DNA from: Reinekea blandensis MED297
GTDB taxonomy: Bacteria; Pseudomonadota; Gammaproteobacteria; Pseudomonadales; Natronospirillaceae
NCBI RefSeq assembly: GCF_000153185.1
Contig: NZ_CH724149.1
Span: 324,789-388,788, forward strand
Direction: 5' to 3'
Length of the DNA stretch: 64,000 nt
This document shows positions 53,996 to 63,326 of this stretch, piece after piece. Position numbers and translations under genes: made by a program. The notes under the pieces are model-generated. The model did no database searches. It saw only the letters and a list, made by a program, of their open reading frames with translations, and had not been told where the DNA came from. Position 1 is the first letter of the stretch; each line of letters starts with the position of its first letter.

Positions 53996-55414
53996 TTACA
54001 GGGCGAGGAGACGGCGGGCCATGCGTTGAAACAAGGGCTGGTGTATCGGTAACAGCGCATACCAATAGAGAAAACCTGCAATGCCGGACGGATGCCAATA
54101 GGCCGCAATGCGAAGGCGACAGCCATTGCCGTGTTCAAGACAGGTAAACTCGAGGATGCCGGCTCCCGGCGCTTTCATGCCCATCATCAAGCTCAGGCTT
54201 TGTCCGGGTTCCAGTGCCACCACCCGCCAGGAGTCGATGGTATCGCCGAGATGTGGTTGTGACCGGGACCGTCCCTTGGTCCGGCCCGGACCGCCAACGG
54301 CCCAATCCAACCAGCCACGCAGGACAAAGAGCGCATTCCAGGCGGGGAAACCGTTATCGCCACCGATCCGGGCGATGCGTTGCCATACGGTCTCCCGATC
54401 GATATCACCGACCATCTCGACAACGCAACGCTTGGCATAAAAACTGACGTCGCTGCGATACTGCCGGAACTGTATAGCGCCTTCGGTCCAACGGGTGAGC
54501 AGTTCGGTTTTTTGTTCATCATCCAGTGCCTGCTGCACCGCTTTCCGGTAGGTGAGCAGCTGTTGTGGTATGGCGGAACGCAACGGAGCGTCGTTTGCAC
54601 TCAGCGAGTGACTCAGGCCGTCAATGAGTGCACGGGCCAGATTAGTCGGTACGGCGGTCACCAGCCGTAACCAGTAGGAGGACAGTTTGGGCGTTAACAC
54701 CGGTACCGGAAGAATTCGCGGTTGCCGGCCGACCAAAGCCCCATATTGACGCATCAGGTCCTGATAGCTTAACGACTCAGGGCCGGCAGCATCGAGGATC
54801 TGCCCGTGCAGTGACGGATGCTCCGGCAGCTTGGCGAGGTAGGTCAGCAGGTTAGACAGTGCAATGGGTGGCGAGTGAGTGTGTACCCACTTTGGTGTGA
54901 TCATGACCGGCAGAGCCGAAACCAGATCCCGAATCACTTCATAGGCCGCGGAACCTGGCCCGACGATGATGCCGGCCCGGATCTCCGTGACGGTCAGGCC
55001 GGCTTGTCGCAGGATATCTCCTGTCAGTCGCCGGGCTTGCAAATGTTCGGACGGCCCGGAATCCGGAGCCAACGCCCCCAGATAAATCACATGCTGAACA
55101 CCAGCTTGGCTGGCCGCTTTGGAGAAATGCTCGGCCCACTGCTGTTCACGCGCCATAAAGCCCCGGCCATGGTTCATAGCGTGAATCAGGTAATAGACCG
55201 TAGACACCCCTTGCAGAGCTCGTTTAAGCGACTTTGGATCGTCAGCATCGGTAGGGCACAGTTCTACATTGTTCAGTGTTCGTGCGCGGAGGGCATCCAG
55301 ATGTCGGGCGGCGGCCCGGACCGGAATGCCATCTTTACTTAACTTTGCCGTCAGGTGGGTTCCGATATAGCCTGAAGCCCCTAAAATTAAAGTGGTGGGG
55401 CTCGTTGTTGTCAT
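53996..55414 (-). CDS. SDR-type NAD(P)-binding protein with DUF2867 C-terminus
   Basis: A 472-residue fusion. Residues 1-about 300 are an atypical short-chain dehydrogenase: TLILGASGYIGTHLTAKL (dinucleotide fold), DADDPKSLKRAL, YYLIHAMNHG, VIYLGALAPDSG and REIRAGIIVGPGS. The C-terminal 160 residues are DUF2867 (WQRIARIGGDNGFPAW, WRVVALEPGQSLSLMMGMK). It is found in many proteobacteria as one protein with no fixed substrate. No clear ribosome-binding site; start chosen for the family N-terminus. It is divergent from the serine hydrolase gene. Confidence 0.85.
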   Translation of the reverse strand: MTTTSPTTLILGASGYIGTHLTAKLSKDGIPVRAAARHLDALRARTLNNVELCPTDADDPKSLKRALQGVSTVYYLIHAMNHGRGFMAREQQWAEHFSKAASQAGVQHVIYLGALAPDSGPSEHLQARRLTGDILRQAGLTVTEIRAGIIVGPGSAAYEVIRDLVSALPVMITPKWVHTHSPPIALSNLLTYLAKLPEHPSLHGQILDAAGPESLSYQDLMRQYGALVGRQPRILPVPVLTPKLSSYWLRLVTAVPTNLARALIDGLSHSLSANDAPLRSAIPQQLLTYRKAVQQALDDEQKTELLTRWTEGAIQFRQYRSDVSFYAKRCVVEMVGDIDRETVWQRIARIGGDNGFPAWNALFVLRGWLDWAVGGPGRTKGRSRSQPHLGDTIDSWRVVALEPGQSLSLMMGMKAPGAGILEFTCLEHGNGCRLRIAAYWHPSGIAGFLYWYALLPIHQPLFQRMARRLLAL

Positions 55415-55523
55415 CGTCGTGACCTTTTAACAGTTGCGGGCGATGTATTCAGCATAAACCCAATGCGGTTTTTTGCCGTATGCCATTGTTGAAATTTTTA
55501 GCTGTATTGAGGTTGTTTTTGTC

Positions 55524-56537
55524 ATGAGTGTCCGGCGTTTTCAAGTAGGGTGGTTCAGCGGGGTTTGTCTCGGTTTGATGTTGGGGGCTTACGCTCAGTC
55601 TGCCGATTTTTCCGAGCTGGATCAGGCGGCGCAGCAATTACCGAATTTAAAGACCATTCAGATCGCTCACCAGGGCGAAGTTGTCTGGGCCAAGGCCTAT
55701 CACGGCGCAAACCTCGATGCAGTGACGAACATTAAGTCGGCCTCTAAATCGCTGATGTCGGCAATTGTCGGTATCGCCATCGACAAAGGCGTACTCGACG
55801 GCGTGGAGCAATCGGTTGCTGCCTTGCTGAATGATCAGCTGCCGGACAATCCGGACCCTCAGTTGCAGGACATTACCGTCGGCCATCTGTTGTCGATGCA
55901 GGCTGGCCTGGAGCGAACGTCCGGCCGGAATTACGGCAGTTGGGTGGTCAGTGATAACTGGGTGGAGAATGCTCTGGCCCGTCCCTTTGTCGCAGAGGTT
56001 GGCGGCAACATGCAGTATTCAACGGGCAGTACCCATCTGCTTTCGGCCATTGTGATGCAGGAAAGCGGCGAACATACGTATCGACTGGCAAACCGTTGGC
56101 TGGCAGGGTCCGGTGTTCGCGTACAAAGTTGGGAGACGGACCCGCAGGGCATTCCCATGGGCGGCAATCAGGTTGGCATGACGCCCGCATCGCTGTTGGC
56201 CTTTGGTGAGCTATACCGGCGAGGAGGTGTGACGTCTGACGGCGAACGCCTGATTTCCGAAGCCTGGATTGAACAGAGCTGGACGCCGCGAACCCAATCC
56301 CGCTTTCATCGGGGTGAGTATGGTTATGGTTGGTTCATTCAGCCTTTTGCCGGTGTCCCGGGATATTATGGTTGGGGCTATGGCGGGCAGATGATTTATG
56401 TATTGCCCGAACTGGAGCTGACGGTCGCCATTACCTCACAGGAAACCCTGCCTTCGGGACGTTCCGGGTATCGCGATCAACTGCATCGGCTGTTAAGCCA
56501 GTACATCATTCCGGAGATACGCACAGCCGAATCCTGA
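55524..56537 (+). CDS. Exported serine hydrolase, beta-lactamase class C-like
   Basis: A periplasmic or secreted penicillin-binding-protein-like hydrolase. ATG 55524 opens a signal peptide ending YAQSA; the frame extends to 55473 but would bury that signal. SxxK is in SASKSLMSAIVG, the Tyr motif in QYSTGSTHLLS, and the third motif appears as GWGYGGQMI in place of KTG. Size (337 residues) is a little short of AmpC. The activity could be esterase, peptidase or lactamase; the family as a whole is diverse. It is divergent from the SDR gene and followed by a bidirectional terminator. Confidence 0.85.
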   Translation: MSVRRFQVGWFSGVCLGLMLGAYAQSADFSELDQAAQQLPNLKTIQIAHQGEVVWAKAYHGANLDAVTNIKSASKSLMSAIVGIAIDKGVLDGVEQSVAALLNDQLPDNPDPQLQDITVGHLLSMQAGLERTSGRNYGSWVVSDNWVENALARPFVAEVGGNMQYSTGSTHLLSAIVMQESGEHTYRLANRWLAGSGVRVQSWETDPQGIPMGGNQVGMTPASLLAFGELYRRGGVTSDGERLISEAWIEQSWTPRTQSRFHRGEYGYGWFIQPFAGVPGYYGWGYGGQMIYVLPELELTVAITSQETLPSGRSGYRDQLHRLLSQYIIPEIRTAES

Positions 56538-56574
56538 GAATGATCTGAAGATGCTTCACAAAACTCCGCGAAAT

Positions 56575-56607
56575 AAAAAAACGCAGCTCAATGGCTGCGT
56601 TTTTTTT
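56575..56607. terminator. Bidirectional intrinsic terminator
   Basis: ACGCAGC and GCTGCGT form a stem around six bases, flanked by six A on one side and eight T on the other. It serves the convergent serine hydrolase and VWA genes. Confidence 0.93.
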
Positions 56608-56628
56608 GTGATGGCTGTTTAAGATCAC

Positions 56629-58212
56629 TTAGGGAGAAACGTAAGTGTATGTCACCTCAATGTTTTCCCCGCCTTCAGGAACGTAGGTTCCGAAGAACAC
56701 AATCTTATTGCTGCCGAATGGAATGTCCCAGCCGTTGTTCTGCGAACGCGGAACCGTAGAACCGTCCATTTTAACCGTTACGGTTTCGGAGACCGGGTTG
56801 TGGGCCAGCTCGAATGAAGAGGTGGTGCCGCCGGCAATGATCGAGATATCGATGATCATCTGACTGAAACTGTTCAGGTTATTGATGTCACCTTCCAGGC
56901 CGCCGGTCTTACCGGCGAGATCACTGTACTTGCCGTTTGCATCGTAGTACTCGGTGTCGGGCTCAACAATGGCATGAACAACGTAACCGCGGTCCACAAA
57001 CAGGTTATTGTCGATATCAAACTCGCTACCGGCATAGCTGTAATACTGTTCCGGCTCATCCGACATCATGATGATGTTCATTGACGCGTTTGTCCGGGGC
57101 ATCGGGTTGGTTTCCAGGGCCAGTGAACCGTCGGACGCATCGCCTTCAGCAACTGACAACAGTGCCTGCTCGGCATGGTAAATGCCGGACTCTGTTCCGC
57201 TGCCCCCGGTACCCGGTTGGACATCATTTTCAAACTCTTCCAGCGATGTGGTAATACCACCGTCAGAGTTATTGTCCTGTAAGGTGCTGCTGTCAGTGGT
57301 GACGGTCGCGATACGGTAATCTAACCCGGAGTTTTGGATGGTGTTCTGGAAGTCGGTTGCAACCTGCGAGATCGCCGTTTGCTCATCACCCATGCTGCCG
57401 GAGTTATCAATAACAAACAGGAAGTCGGCAAGACCACTGCCGGCCTGTGCGGTAAAGCTGTCCGTCGTACTTGAGAAGCTCGCATTTTGAGACACGACAT
57501 TGCCCGGATTTACACCGCGGCTGTTTTCGGTAACGTAGTTTTCATAGACGGTTTCGCGGACCACCGTTGCTAACAAAAACGCCTTGCCCGGGTTGTTGTC
57601 CAGATAAAACGCGACGATAAATACTCGGAACTCGTCGCTGACCGGATCCCCTTCTGTTTTTGCCGGTAAGGTTTCTTCTGGTACACCATCTGCGGAGGTA
57701 TAGCTGAACACCTGCGATAAGGCATTGGCGATCTCGATGATGGTGTAGTCGGAGTAGGTCGTCAGGTTGTAGCTGGCCACGACCGCTGAATAGTTTTCCT
57801 GCAGGTCGTACAGTGAAATACGCGACAGGCTGTCGACTTCGGAACTCAGATCCGGCCACGGATTTTCCGCAATACTGTTGTATTGAGTTCGGCTGACGAT
57901 GGTAGACAGAATATCGCTGGCGTCTTCCTCATTGGTTTCGAGGTCCCGTTCAACCATAATGCCGGCGATGTCGTAGTAGCTGGCTGTGGCGCGGGTCGAA
58001 ACGTTGGTGCTGCGGCCTTGCGCGGAATCTTTTCCGAAATAGAAAAAGCTTTTGTCGCCGTTGACGGACGTAACATCAAAGTCGGCCGGCAGTATCACAG
58101 AGCGGGAACCAACATCATTGCGGGTCTGCTGCTCTTCGTGCAGCGCATCTTTTTCGCAGCCGACCAGCACTGTGGCCAGACCTGCGACAATCAGGGTAGT
58201 GAGTTTGTTCAT
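56629..58212 (-). CDS. von Willebrand factor A-domain lipoprotein
   Basis: ATG 58212 opens a lipoprotein signal ending VGC and has AAGGAG upstream; the frame extends to 58266. The N-terminal 220 residues are not recognised (a beta-rich segment followed by Val/Tyr-rich helices). From about residue 255 the VWA domain begins with DFLFVIDNSGSMGDEQ (metal-ion DxSxS site), continues with YRIATVTTD and ends near DISIIAGGTTS, then a 75-residue beta tail. It may bind another protein in a metal-dependent way. It lies 19 bases after the small outer-membrane protein gene and both are probably one operon. Confidence 0.82.
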   Translation of the reverse strand: MNKLTTLIVAGLATVLVGCEKDALHEEQQTRNDVGSRSVILPADFDVTSVNGDKSFFYFGKDSAQGRSTNVSTRATASYYDIAGIMVERDLETNEEDASDILSTIVSRTQYNSIAENPWPDLSSEVDSLSRISLYDLQENYSAVVASYNLTTYSDYTIIEIANALSQVFSYTSADGVPEETLPAKTEGDPVSDEFRVFIVAFYLDNNPGKAFLLATVVRETVYENYVTENSRGVNPGNVVSQNASFSSTTDSFTAQAGSGLADFLFVIDNSGSMGDEQTAISQVATDFQNTIQNSGLDYRIATVTTDSSTLQDNNSDGGITTSLEEFENDVQPGTGGSGTESGIYHAEQALLSVAEGDASDGSLALETNPMPRTNASMNIIMMSDEPEQYYSYAGSEFDIDNNLFVDRGYVVHAIVEPDTEYYDANGKYSDLAGKTGGLEGDINNLNSFSQMIIDISIIAGGTTSSFELAHNPVSETVTVKMDGSTVPRSQNNGWDIPFGSNKIVFFGTYVPEGGENIEVTYTYVSP

Positions 58213-58231
58213 TCCTTGTCTCCTTGCTTCC

Positions 58232-58795
58232 TTAAAATGAGTAACGCACGAGCAGTCGTGGATCACGTGTCATGGTGGACAGCTTGCCGCCGACCGCCCA
58301 GGTCTCATTAATGCTGTAGAGTCCGCCGGCTACAACGCCAAACAGAATCTTGCTGTAGTCTTCGTTCAGGTAGGTGTAGCTGCGCCGGCCGAGCGTCAGT
58401 CCGGCAAACACATCCAGTTTTTCAACATTGCGCAACAGGGGAATTTGGCTGGTATCGAGATTGCCGCCCACCTGAAGATCGATCAGGGTTTCGGTGTAGT
58501 CTTCGAAGACCCCTTCTTCGTCACTGAACAGTAGGGCCGCGCTTCCCCAGAACCCCGAAACAAAAGGGATTAGATCGGGTTTTTCGTAAAAAGTGCCAAT
58601 ACCGGCACCGATGCCGTATGGGCCGTAAACGGCGACTTCGCCTGTGACACTGAAGGGCGATTCGGCGAAGACCGAGGTTTGCAGTATCAGCCCTGAAAAC
58701 AGAGTCAGAAATCCGCGTTTGAGGGTTTTCTTGTTAATGGTGGCAGGGACAAACGAGAGGAATCGTGCTCCTGCAGATCCGGCAGTACAACTCAT
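58232..58795 (-). CDS. Small outer-membrane beta-barrel-like protein
   Basis: A 187-residue exported protein; AGGAG lies 7 bases before the ATG. The signal peptide has a long n-region and ends SVFA. The mature 140 residues are beta-rich with alternating aromatic residues (VYGPYGIGAGIGTFY, LTLGRRSYTYLN, LFGVVAGGLYSI) and end in a terminal Phe (LLVRYSF), the usual outer-membrane insertion signal. The family is not recognised. It precedes the VWA lipoprotein gene by 19 bases, so it may anchor or assist it. Confidence 0.65.
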   Translation of the reverse strand: MSCTAGSAGARFLSFVPATINKKTLKRGFLTLFSGLILQTSVFAESPFSVTGEVAVYGPYGIGAGIGTFYEKPDLIPFVSGFWGSAALLFSDEEGVFEDYTETLIDLQVGGNLDTSQIPLLRNVEKLDVFAGLTLGRRSYTYLNEDYSKILFGVVAGGLYSINETWAVGGKLSTMTRDPRLLVRYSF

Positions 58796-59179
58796 TTAAT
58801 AGCTCCTTTTAAATGATTGCGATTGTGATTGCGATTACGATCAGCGTCCGGAGTTTATGACGACTTTAACTTGTAAAAAAGAGTCGGATTACTTTACAGA
58901 TCTCTGACAAGATCCGGTGTAAGCGCAATCAGGGCCGATCACAAACATTGTGTCATTTCGTAAGCAGCGGTGATTGGCTGGTTCTGCGGGTATGGCGCTT
59001 CCAACAAAAACCAACTGAAGCCAGTGAGTACGCCGCAGACGACACTTCTTAGAACCGTTTTATTGAACAACTTGGGTGACTCATCTGATGAGCATTCAAA
59101 AATATTACCCGGGTATAATTGCATTTTAATAATATCCGGGTAATAATCAATTCATCCTGTTTTTATTGAGAGGTGATTT
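58796..59179. other. Divergent intergenic region with paired CCGGGTA dyads
   Basis: About 380 bases between the outer-membrane protein and DUF2239 genes. It contains a consensus TATAAT at 59114-59119 and the operator pair at 59103-59145. No gene is supported inside. Confidence 0.55.
59103..59145 (+). promoter_or_regulatory. Double CCGGGTA operator over the DUF2239 promoter
   Basis: TACCCGGGTA is a ten-base palindrome, with a partial copy TATCCGGGTA 23 bases on; the outer ends (TATTACCCGG and CCGGGTAATA) are also exact inverted repeats. A TATAAT lies within the first site. Control by a dimeric repressor is likely. Confidence 0.6.
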
Positions 59180-59761
59180 ATGAGTAAAGAATACATTGCG
59201 ATCCACGATGGTCGTCTGATCGGTCGGGGCGATCTGAAAACCCTGATCCGTAAAACTAAGTCCCTCGGTGAGGACATCGAGCCGTTTGTACTGGAGTGGG
59301 AGAACTGCCGCAGAGTTGAGTTCAGCTGGCGTGGCGATGCCGACACGGTAATTCAGGCGCTGGAACAGCCCGATCCGGAACCCGTTGCCCGCCGGGGGCG
59401 GCCGAAACTGGGCGTAAAAGCGAAGGAAGTGACCTTGCTGCCAAGGCATTGGGAATGGTTGGCGACACAACGTGGTGGTGCCTCTGTCACCTTACGGCGC
59501 TTGGTGGACCACGCCATGAAGCATGCTTCACCGGAGCAGAAAATCACTGAAAAACAGAATCAGCTCTACGCGCTGATGTCGATTTTCGCAGACGAGCCAG
59601 GGTTCGAAGAGGCCTCCCGGGCCATGTATCGCAACAGCCGTATCAGTTTTACCGCGGCGATCGCGTCCTGGCCGGAGGAAATCCGAACCCTAATGATGGA
59701 AAAATTTGACGAAATAGGGCAATTACATGACGGACCCAACGATGACCAAACCAACCTCTGA
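59180..59761 (+). CDS. DUF2239 family protein
   Basis: A 193-residue cytoplasmic protein recognised as DUF2239 by ARRGRPKLGVKAKEVTLLPR followed by HWEWLATQRGGASVTLRRLV. The RGRPKLG stretch resembles an AT-hook, and the following helices could be a ribbon-helix-helix-like unit, so DNA binding is possible though unproven. AGAGG lies about 8 bases upstream. Its end overlaps the start of the MATE transporter gene by 35 bases, so the two are coupled. It may regulate the transporter; inference. Confidence 0.82.
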   Translation: MSKEYIAIHDGRLIGRGDLKTLIRKTKSLGEDIEPFVLEWENCRRVEFSWRGDADTVIQALEQPDPEPVARRGRPKLGVKAKEVTLLPRHWEWLATQRGGASVTLRRLVDHAMKHASPEQKITEKQNQLYALMSIFADEPGFEEASRAMYRNSRISFTAAIASWPEEIRTLMMEKFDEIGQLHDGPNDDQTNL

Positions 59762-61145
59762 CAACCCCTATATTCAAGGTGCGTTGCCGGTGGTCTTTGT
59801 GAAAACCGCGGCGCCCATCATCCTGATGATGCTGGTGAACGGTTCTTTTAACCTGATCGATGCCGCCTTTTTGGGGCGGTATGTCGGCGCTGAGGCACTT
59901 ACGGCGGTAACTTCTATGTTTCCGCTGATGATGCTGATGATTGCCTGCTCTACCTGGGTCGGCAACGGCTTTGCCAGTGTGGTTGGGCGTTTGCTGGGAG
60001 CTGGTAAGCGTGCACAGGCAAGGCAAGCGCTGACGCAGGCCTTTACACTGGCGGTGTTGTTTTGCCTGATGTTGATGGCGATCTTTTTGCTGGTGGGGCC
60101 GACATTAACGCTGGCCGCCAACGGCGGTAATGAACATCTGGCAAGTATGAGCTGGCAATATATGTCGTTGGTGATTGTGGGTTCTCCATTGATGTTTGTG
60201 ATGACGCTGAATGGCGATGCCCTGCGTAGTGAAGGTTTTGCCGGCTTTGTAGCGGTAGTATCCATTCTGTCTGTCGGCCTGAATATTGTGGCGAACTATC
60301 TGTTTATCGCGGTGTTGGGTTGGGGTGTTGCCGGGTCTGCATTGGGGACGCTGCTTGCACAGGCCCTGTCGTTAATGGCGGTGGTGGTGTTTCGATTGCG
60401 CATGGCGCCGGAGGCTCGGTTACCGGTGTTTCGGTTATCAGCACAACGCCGCCATTGGTCGTCGTTTATTGCCCTCGGTGCACCCTCGAGTCTGAACTAT
60501 ATCGGTCTGGCGCTCAGTTCGGCGGCCATTCTGCTTAACCTGCAACTGTGGAGTCTGGACAGCTATGCGACGACGGTGAGTGCCTATGGCATTCTGACGC
60601 GCATCATGACCTTTGTCTTTTTACCGTTGCTAGGGTTGAGCATGGCGTTCCAGAGTATTGTGGGGAACAACGCGGGCGCAAAGGCGCACGATCGAACCAA
60701 TGCCGCCATACGGCTGGCGTTGCTGATCTCAATGACCTACTGCCTGATAGTGGAAACAACGCTGTGGCTGTTGAAAAACCAGGTTGGGTTTTGGTTTGTC
60801 GACAATCCAGTCGTGGTTCAGGAAGTCAGTCGAATACTGCCGGTGATGACGTTAACTCTGGTGCTCTTTGGTCCATTGTTGATGATCAGCATGTATTTTC
60901 AGAGTCTGGGTGATGCGCTGCGAGCGGCCATCCTGGGACTGTCGAAAACCTACCTGTTTGCACTGCCGTTGATATTTCTGCTGCCATTGTATTGGGGGGA
61001 ATGGGGCATCTGGTACGCCGGCCCGTCTGCCGAAATTCTGGCCTTGTTATTAACGATTGTCGTGTTGCGTCAACGGTCCCGTCAAACGGATCTCAGGTTC
61101 GGGTTGTTTCAACCGGTCTTAGCCGGAAACCCGCGTGAACACTGA
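59727..61145 (+). CDS. MATE family multidrug efflux transporter
   Basis: A 472-residue membrane protein with twelve helices typical of MATE exporters: PIILMMLVNGSFNLIDAAFLG, FPLMMLMIACSTWVGNGFAS, and GLSMAFQSIVGNNAGAK in the second half. It exports drugs or metabolites using a sodium or proton gradient. Translation starts inside the DUF2239 gene, in another frame. The 61146-61379 gap downstream separates it from the P450 gene. Transport substrate cannot be read. Confidence 0.92.
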   Translation: MTDPTMTKPTSDNPYIQGALPVVFVKTAAPIILMMLVNGSFNLIDAAFLGRYVGAEALTAVTSMFPLMMLMIACSTWVGNGFASVVGRLLGAGKRAQARQALTQAFTLAVLFCLMLMAIFLLVGPTLTLAANGGNEHLASMSWQYMSLVIVGSPLMFVMTLNGDALRSEGFAGFVAVVSILSVGLNIVANYLFIAVLGWGVAGSALGTLLAQALSLMAVVVFRLRMAPEARLPVFRLSAQRRHWSSFIALGAPSSLNYIGLALSSAAILLNLQLWSLDSYATTVSAYGILTRIMTFVFLPLLGLSMAFQSIVGNNAGAKAHDRTNAAIRLALLISMTYCLIVETTLWLLKNQVGFWFVDNPVVVQEVSRILPVMTLTLVLFGPLLMISMYFQSLGDALRAAILGLSKTYLFALPLIFLLPLYWGEWGIWYAGPSAEILALLLTIVVLRQRSRQTDLRFGLFQPVLAGNPREH

Positions 61146-61379
61146 AGAATGCCTCTAATAGCTGACTGATGGGTCAGCTCTCCTTCCTGTGTAAAGTTGG
61201 AAACCGACGTCACAAAGATGGCCTTCTGTTATTGCCATTATGGTTCGTGCTCGCGTAAGGTAAAACGATGTTCGCCAACGGGAGTCGGGCACCAGCGTGC
61301 CGGTTTGAAGGGCAAATAGTCGTCCGCCTCTGTTTACGTTGTTCAGGGCTATCAGAGCTCATGAGAAGGGGGAGAGTGC

Positions 61380-62705
61380 GTGAACAGTCAACAACAGGTA
61401 ATCCGGGAAATACCCGGCGATCGGGGGTGGCCTCTGGTTGGTCATACCCTGTCCATTCTGAAAGACATCCAAGCGTTTTTTGATCGTAAAACCCGTCAGC
61501 ATGGCGCTGTGTTTTCTACGCAGTTTCTGGGCGAAGAGTGGATACGATTGACCGGCCCGGACGCCTGTCAGTGGTTATTGCAGGATAAAGACAATAATTT
61601 CTCCACCAAGCTCGGTTGGGAAAGCTTTGTTGGCGACCTCTTTCCTCGCGGATTGATGCTCAAAGATGGCGATGATCATCTGTATCATCGTCGTATCATG
61701 CAGTCCGCTTTTCAAAAGTCTGCCCTGGCTCGTTATCAGCAGATGATGCATAAGCAAATGCCGGAACTGCTTCAGGAAATGCCCAGTCAGCAGAGCTTTG
61801 ATGCGGCTGACCAGGTGCGCAACCTGTTGCTCGATATCGCTTCTAACGTGTTTATCGGCGAGTCGGACGTTAATGCCCGTGACAAACTACAGAAAGCGTT
61901 CCGGACGACGGTGGCGGCCACCATGGCGATCATCCGTAAACCGATTCCCGGTACGCTGTATAAACGTGGTCTCGACAGCCGCGCCTATCTGGAGCGGTAT
62001 TTCCTCGCCAAAGTACCGCAAAAGCGTAATGATGAGAGTGGCAATCTGTTTGCAGCGCTGACTCGCGCAAAAGATGAAGACGGCAACAACTTCAGTGATC
62101 AGGAAATTGCCGATCATATGATTTTCTTATTGATGGCGGCGCAGGATACCACCAGCAGCGCGCTGACCAGCCTGTTTTATATGTTGGCTGAACATCCGCA
62201 ATGGCAGGAACGTCTGCGCGAAGAGTATCAGGCCATCTCCGAGTTCACCTATGAAAGCCTTGAGCAAATGCCGCAGACCTCCTGGGTGTTTAAAGAGGTT
62301 TTACGGATGTGCACACCCGGTGCCGTTATTCCCCGCCGATCACTGCGGGAAGTGGAGTACAACGGGTATCGCATTCCCGCGGATACGATTGTCTCTGTGT
62401 CGCCGATTCACAATCACTACCTGCCGGAATACTGGACGTCCCCTGACACCTTTGACCCGGAACGATTTTCACCGGAACGCGCCGAAGATAAGCAACACCC
62501 TTATCTGTTTGCCCCGTTCAGTGGTGGTGTCCATAAATGCATTGGTCTGCACTTTGCCGAAATGGAAATTAAAGTGATCCTTTTTCATTTGCTGCAGCGT
62601 TTTCAGATCAGTCGGGATGAGAGTGAAAAAGTGAACTGGCAGAAAGCGCCGGTCTGGCAACCGAAGGGCGGGCTCACCGTTCAGTTAACTCCGTTAACAG
62701 AATAA
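61380..62705 (+). CDS. Cytochrome P450
   Basis: A haem monooxygenase of 441 residues without a membrane anchor. GTG 61380 has GGGGGAGAG upstream. The haem-binding motif is FSGGVHKCIG with the ligand Cys; the I-helix oxygen-binding motif is LLMAAQDTTSSALTS; the K-helix ExxR is FKEVLRM; and the PERF region reads DPERFSPERAED. The general type resembles soluble bacterial P450s in the CYP120/CYP51-like group. Its electron donor is not in the window. It is followed 15 bases later by the Nudix gene. Substrate unknown. Confidence 0.93.
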   Translation: MNSQQQVIREIPGDRGWPLVGHTLSILKDIQAFFDRKTRQHGAVFSTQFLGEEWIRLTGPDACQWLLQDKDNNFSTKLGWESFVGDLFPRGLMLKDGDDHLYHRRIMQSAFQKSALARYQQMMHKQMPELLQEMPSQQSFDAADQVRNLLLDIASNVFIGESDVNARDKLQKAFRTTVAATMAIIRKPIPGTLYKRGLDSRAYLERYFLAKVPQKRNDESGNLFAALTRAKDEDGNNFSDQEIADHMIFLLMAAQDTTSSALTSLFYMLAEHPQWQERLREEYQAISEFTYESLEQMPQTSWVFKEVLRMCTPGAVIPRRSLREVEYNGYRIPADTIVSVSPIHNHYLPEYWTSPDTFDPERFSPERAEDKQHPYLFAPFSGGVHKCIGLHFAEMEIKVILFHLLQRFQISRDESEKVNWQKAPVWQPKGGLTVQLTPLTE

Positions 62706-62720
62706 GGAACAGCCTGATTT

Positions 62721-63191
62721 ATGTTGCGATTTACCGAAGGTGATAACCGACTGAACATTCGCAGTGTCTCCCTTGTGATTCAGGATGGCTGCCTTCTGGT
62801 ACATCGCGACGCCAGCGAAGACTTCTGGTCTTTGCCTGGCGGGCGCGTTGAGTTTTTTGAATCATCACAAGAGACCGTCGTCCGCGAGATGCAAGAAGAA
62901 CTGGGATGGTCTGCCACGGCCGGCGGGTTGCAGTTTTATGTTGAGAACTTTTTTCAATACAACCACCGCCGGTATCACGAGATTTCAACCTACTACCCAC
63001 TGACTCTGGATCCACAACCCGACGTAAAGCCCAGTCAGCCGTTCAACGGAATTGAAACCGATTGCGACTTGGTGTTTATGTGGGTCCCAATTGAAGACCT
63101 GCCGTCGTTACACCTGCTGCCGGCCTTTTTGAAAGATCGCCTGCAACGGCCACTTGATGGCACCGAGTATCTGGTTGTGAACGAGCTATGA
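62721..63191 (+). CDS. Nudix hydrolase
   Basis: A 156-residue protein with the full Nudix box, GGRVEFFESSQETVVREMQEELGW, spanning about residues 44-67 (shown as the pattern Gx5Ex7REUxEExGU). It hydrolyses a nucleoside diphosphate linked to another group. The C-terminal part is close to ADP-ribose-type Nudix enzymes. It follows the P450 gene by 15 bases, with AAGGA about 9 bases upstream, suggesting co-transcription. Substrate not determined. Confidence 0.9.
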   Translation: MLRFTEGDNRLNIRSVSLVIQDGCLLVHRDASEDFWSLPGGRVEFFESSQETVVREMQEELGWSATAGGLQFYVENFFQYNHRRYHEISTYYPLTLDPQPDVKPSQPFNGIETDCDLVFMWVPIEDLPSLHLLPAFLKDRLQRPLDGTEYLVVNEL

Positions 63192-63326
63192 GTCCAAACA
63201 GATAACCTGATTTTCGTCTGTAGCGCTGGGCGGTCGTTTAAAAGGCTATCGAAAGAATGAACAGGCTGGTCAAACGCAAAGAAACCGTTATGCTCTGTTC
63301 CACTTTGTTACTTCGCAGATAACCCC

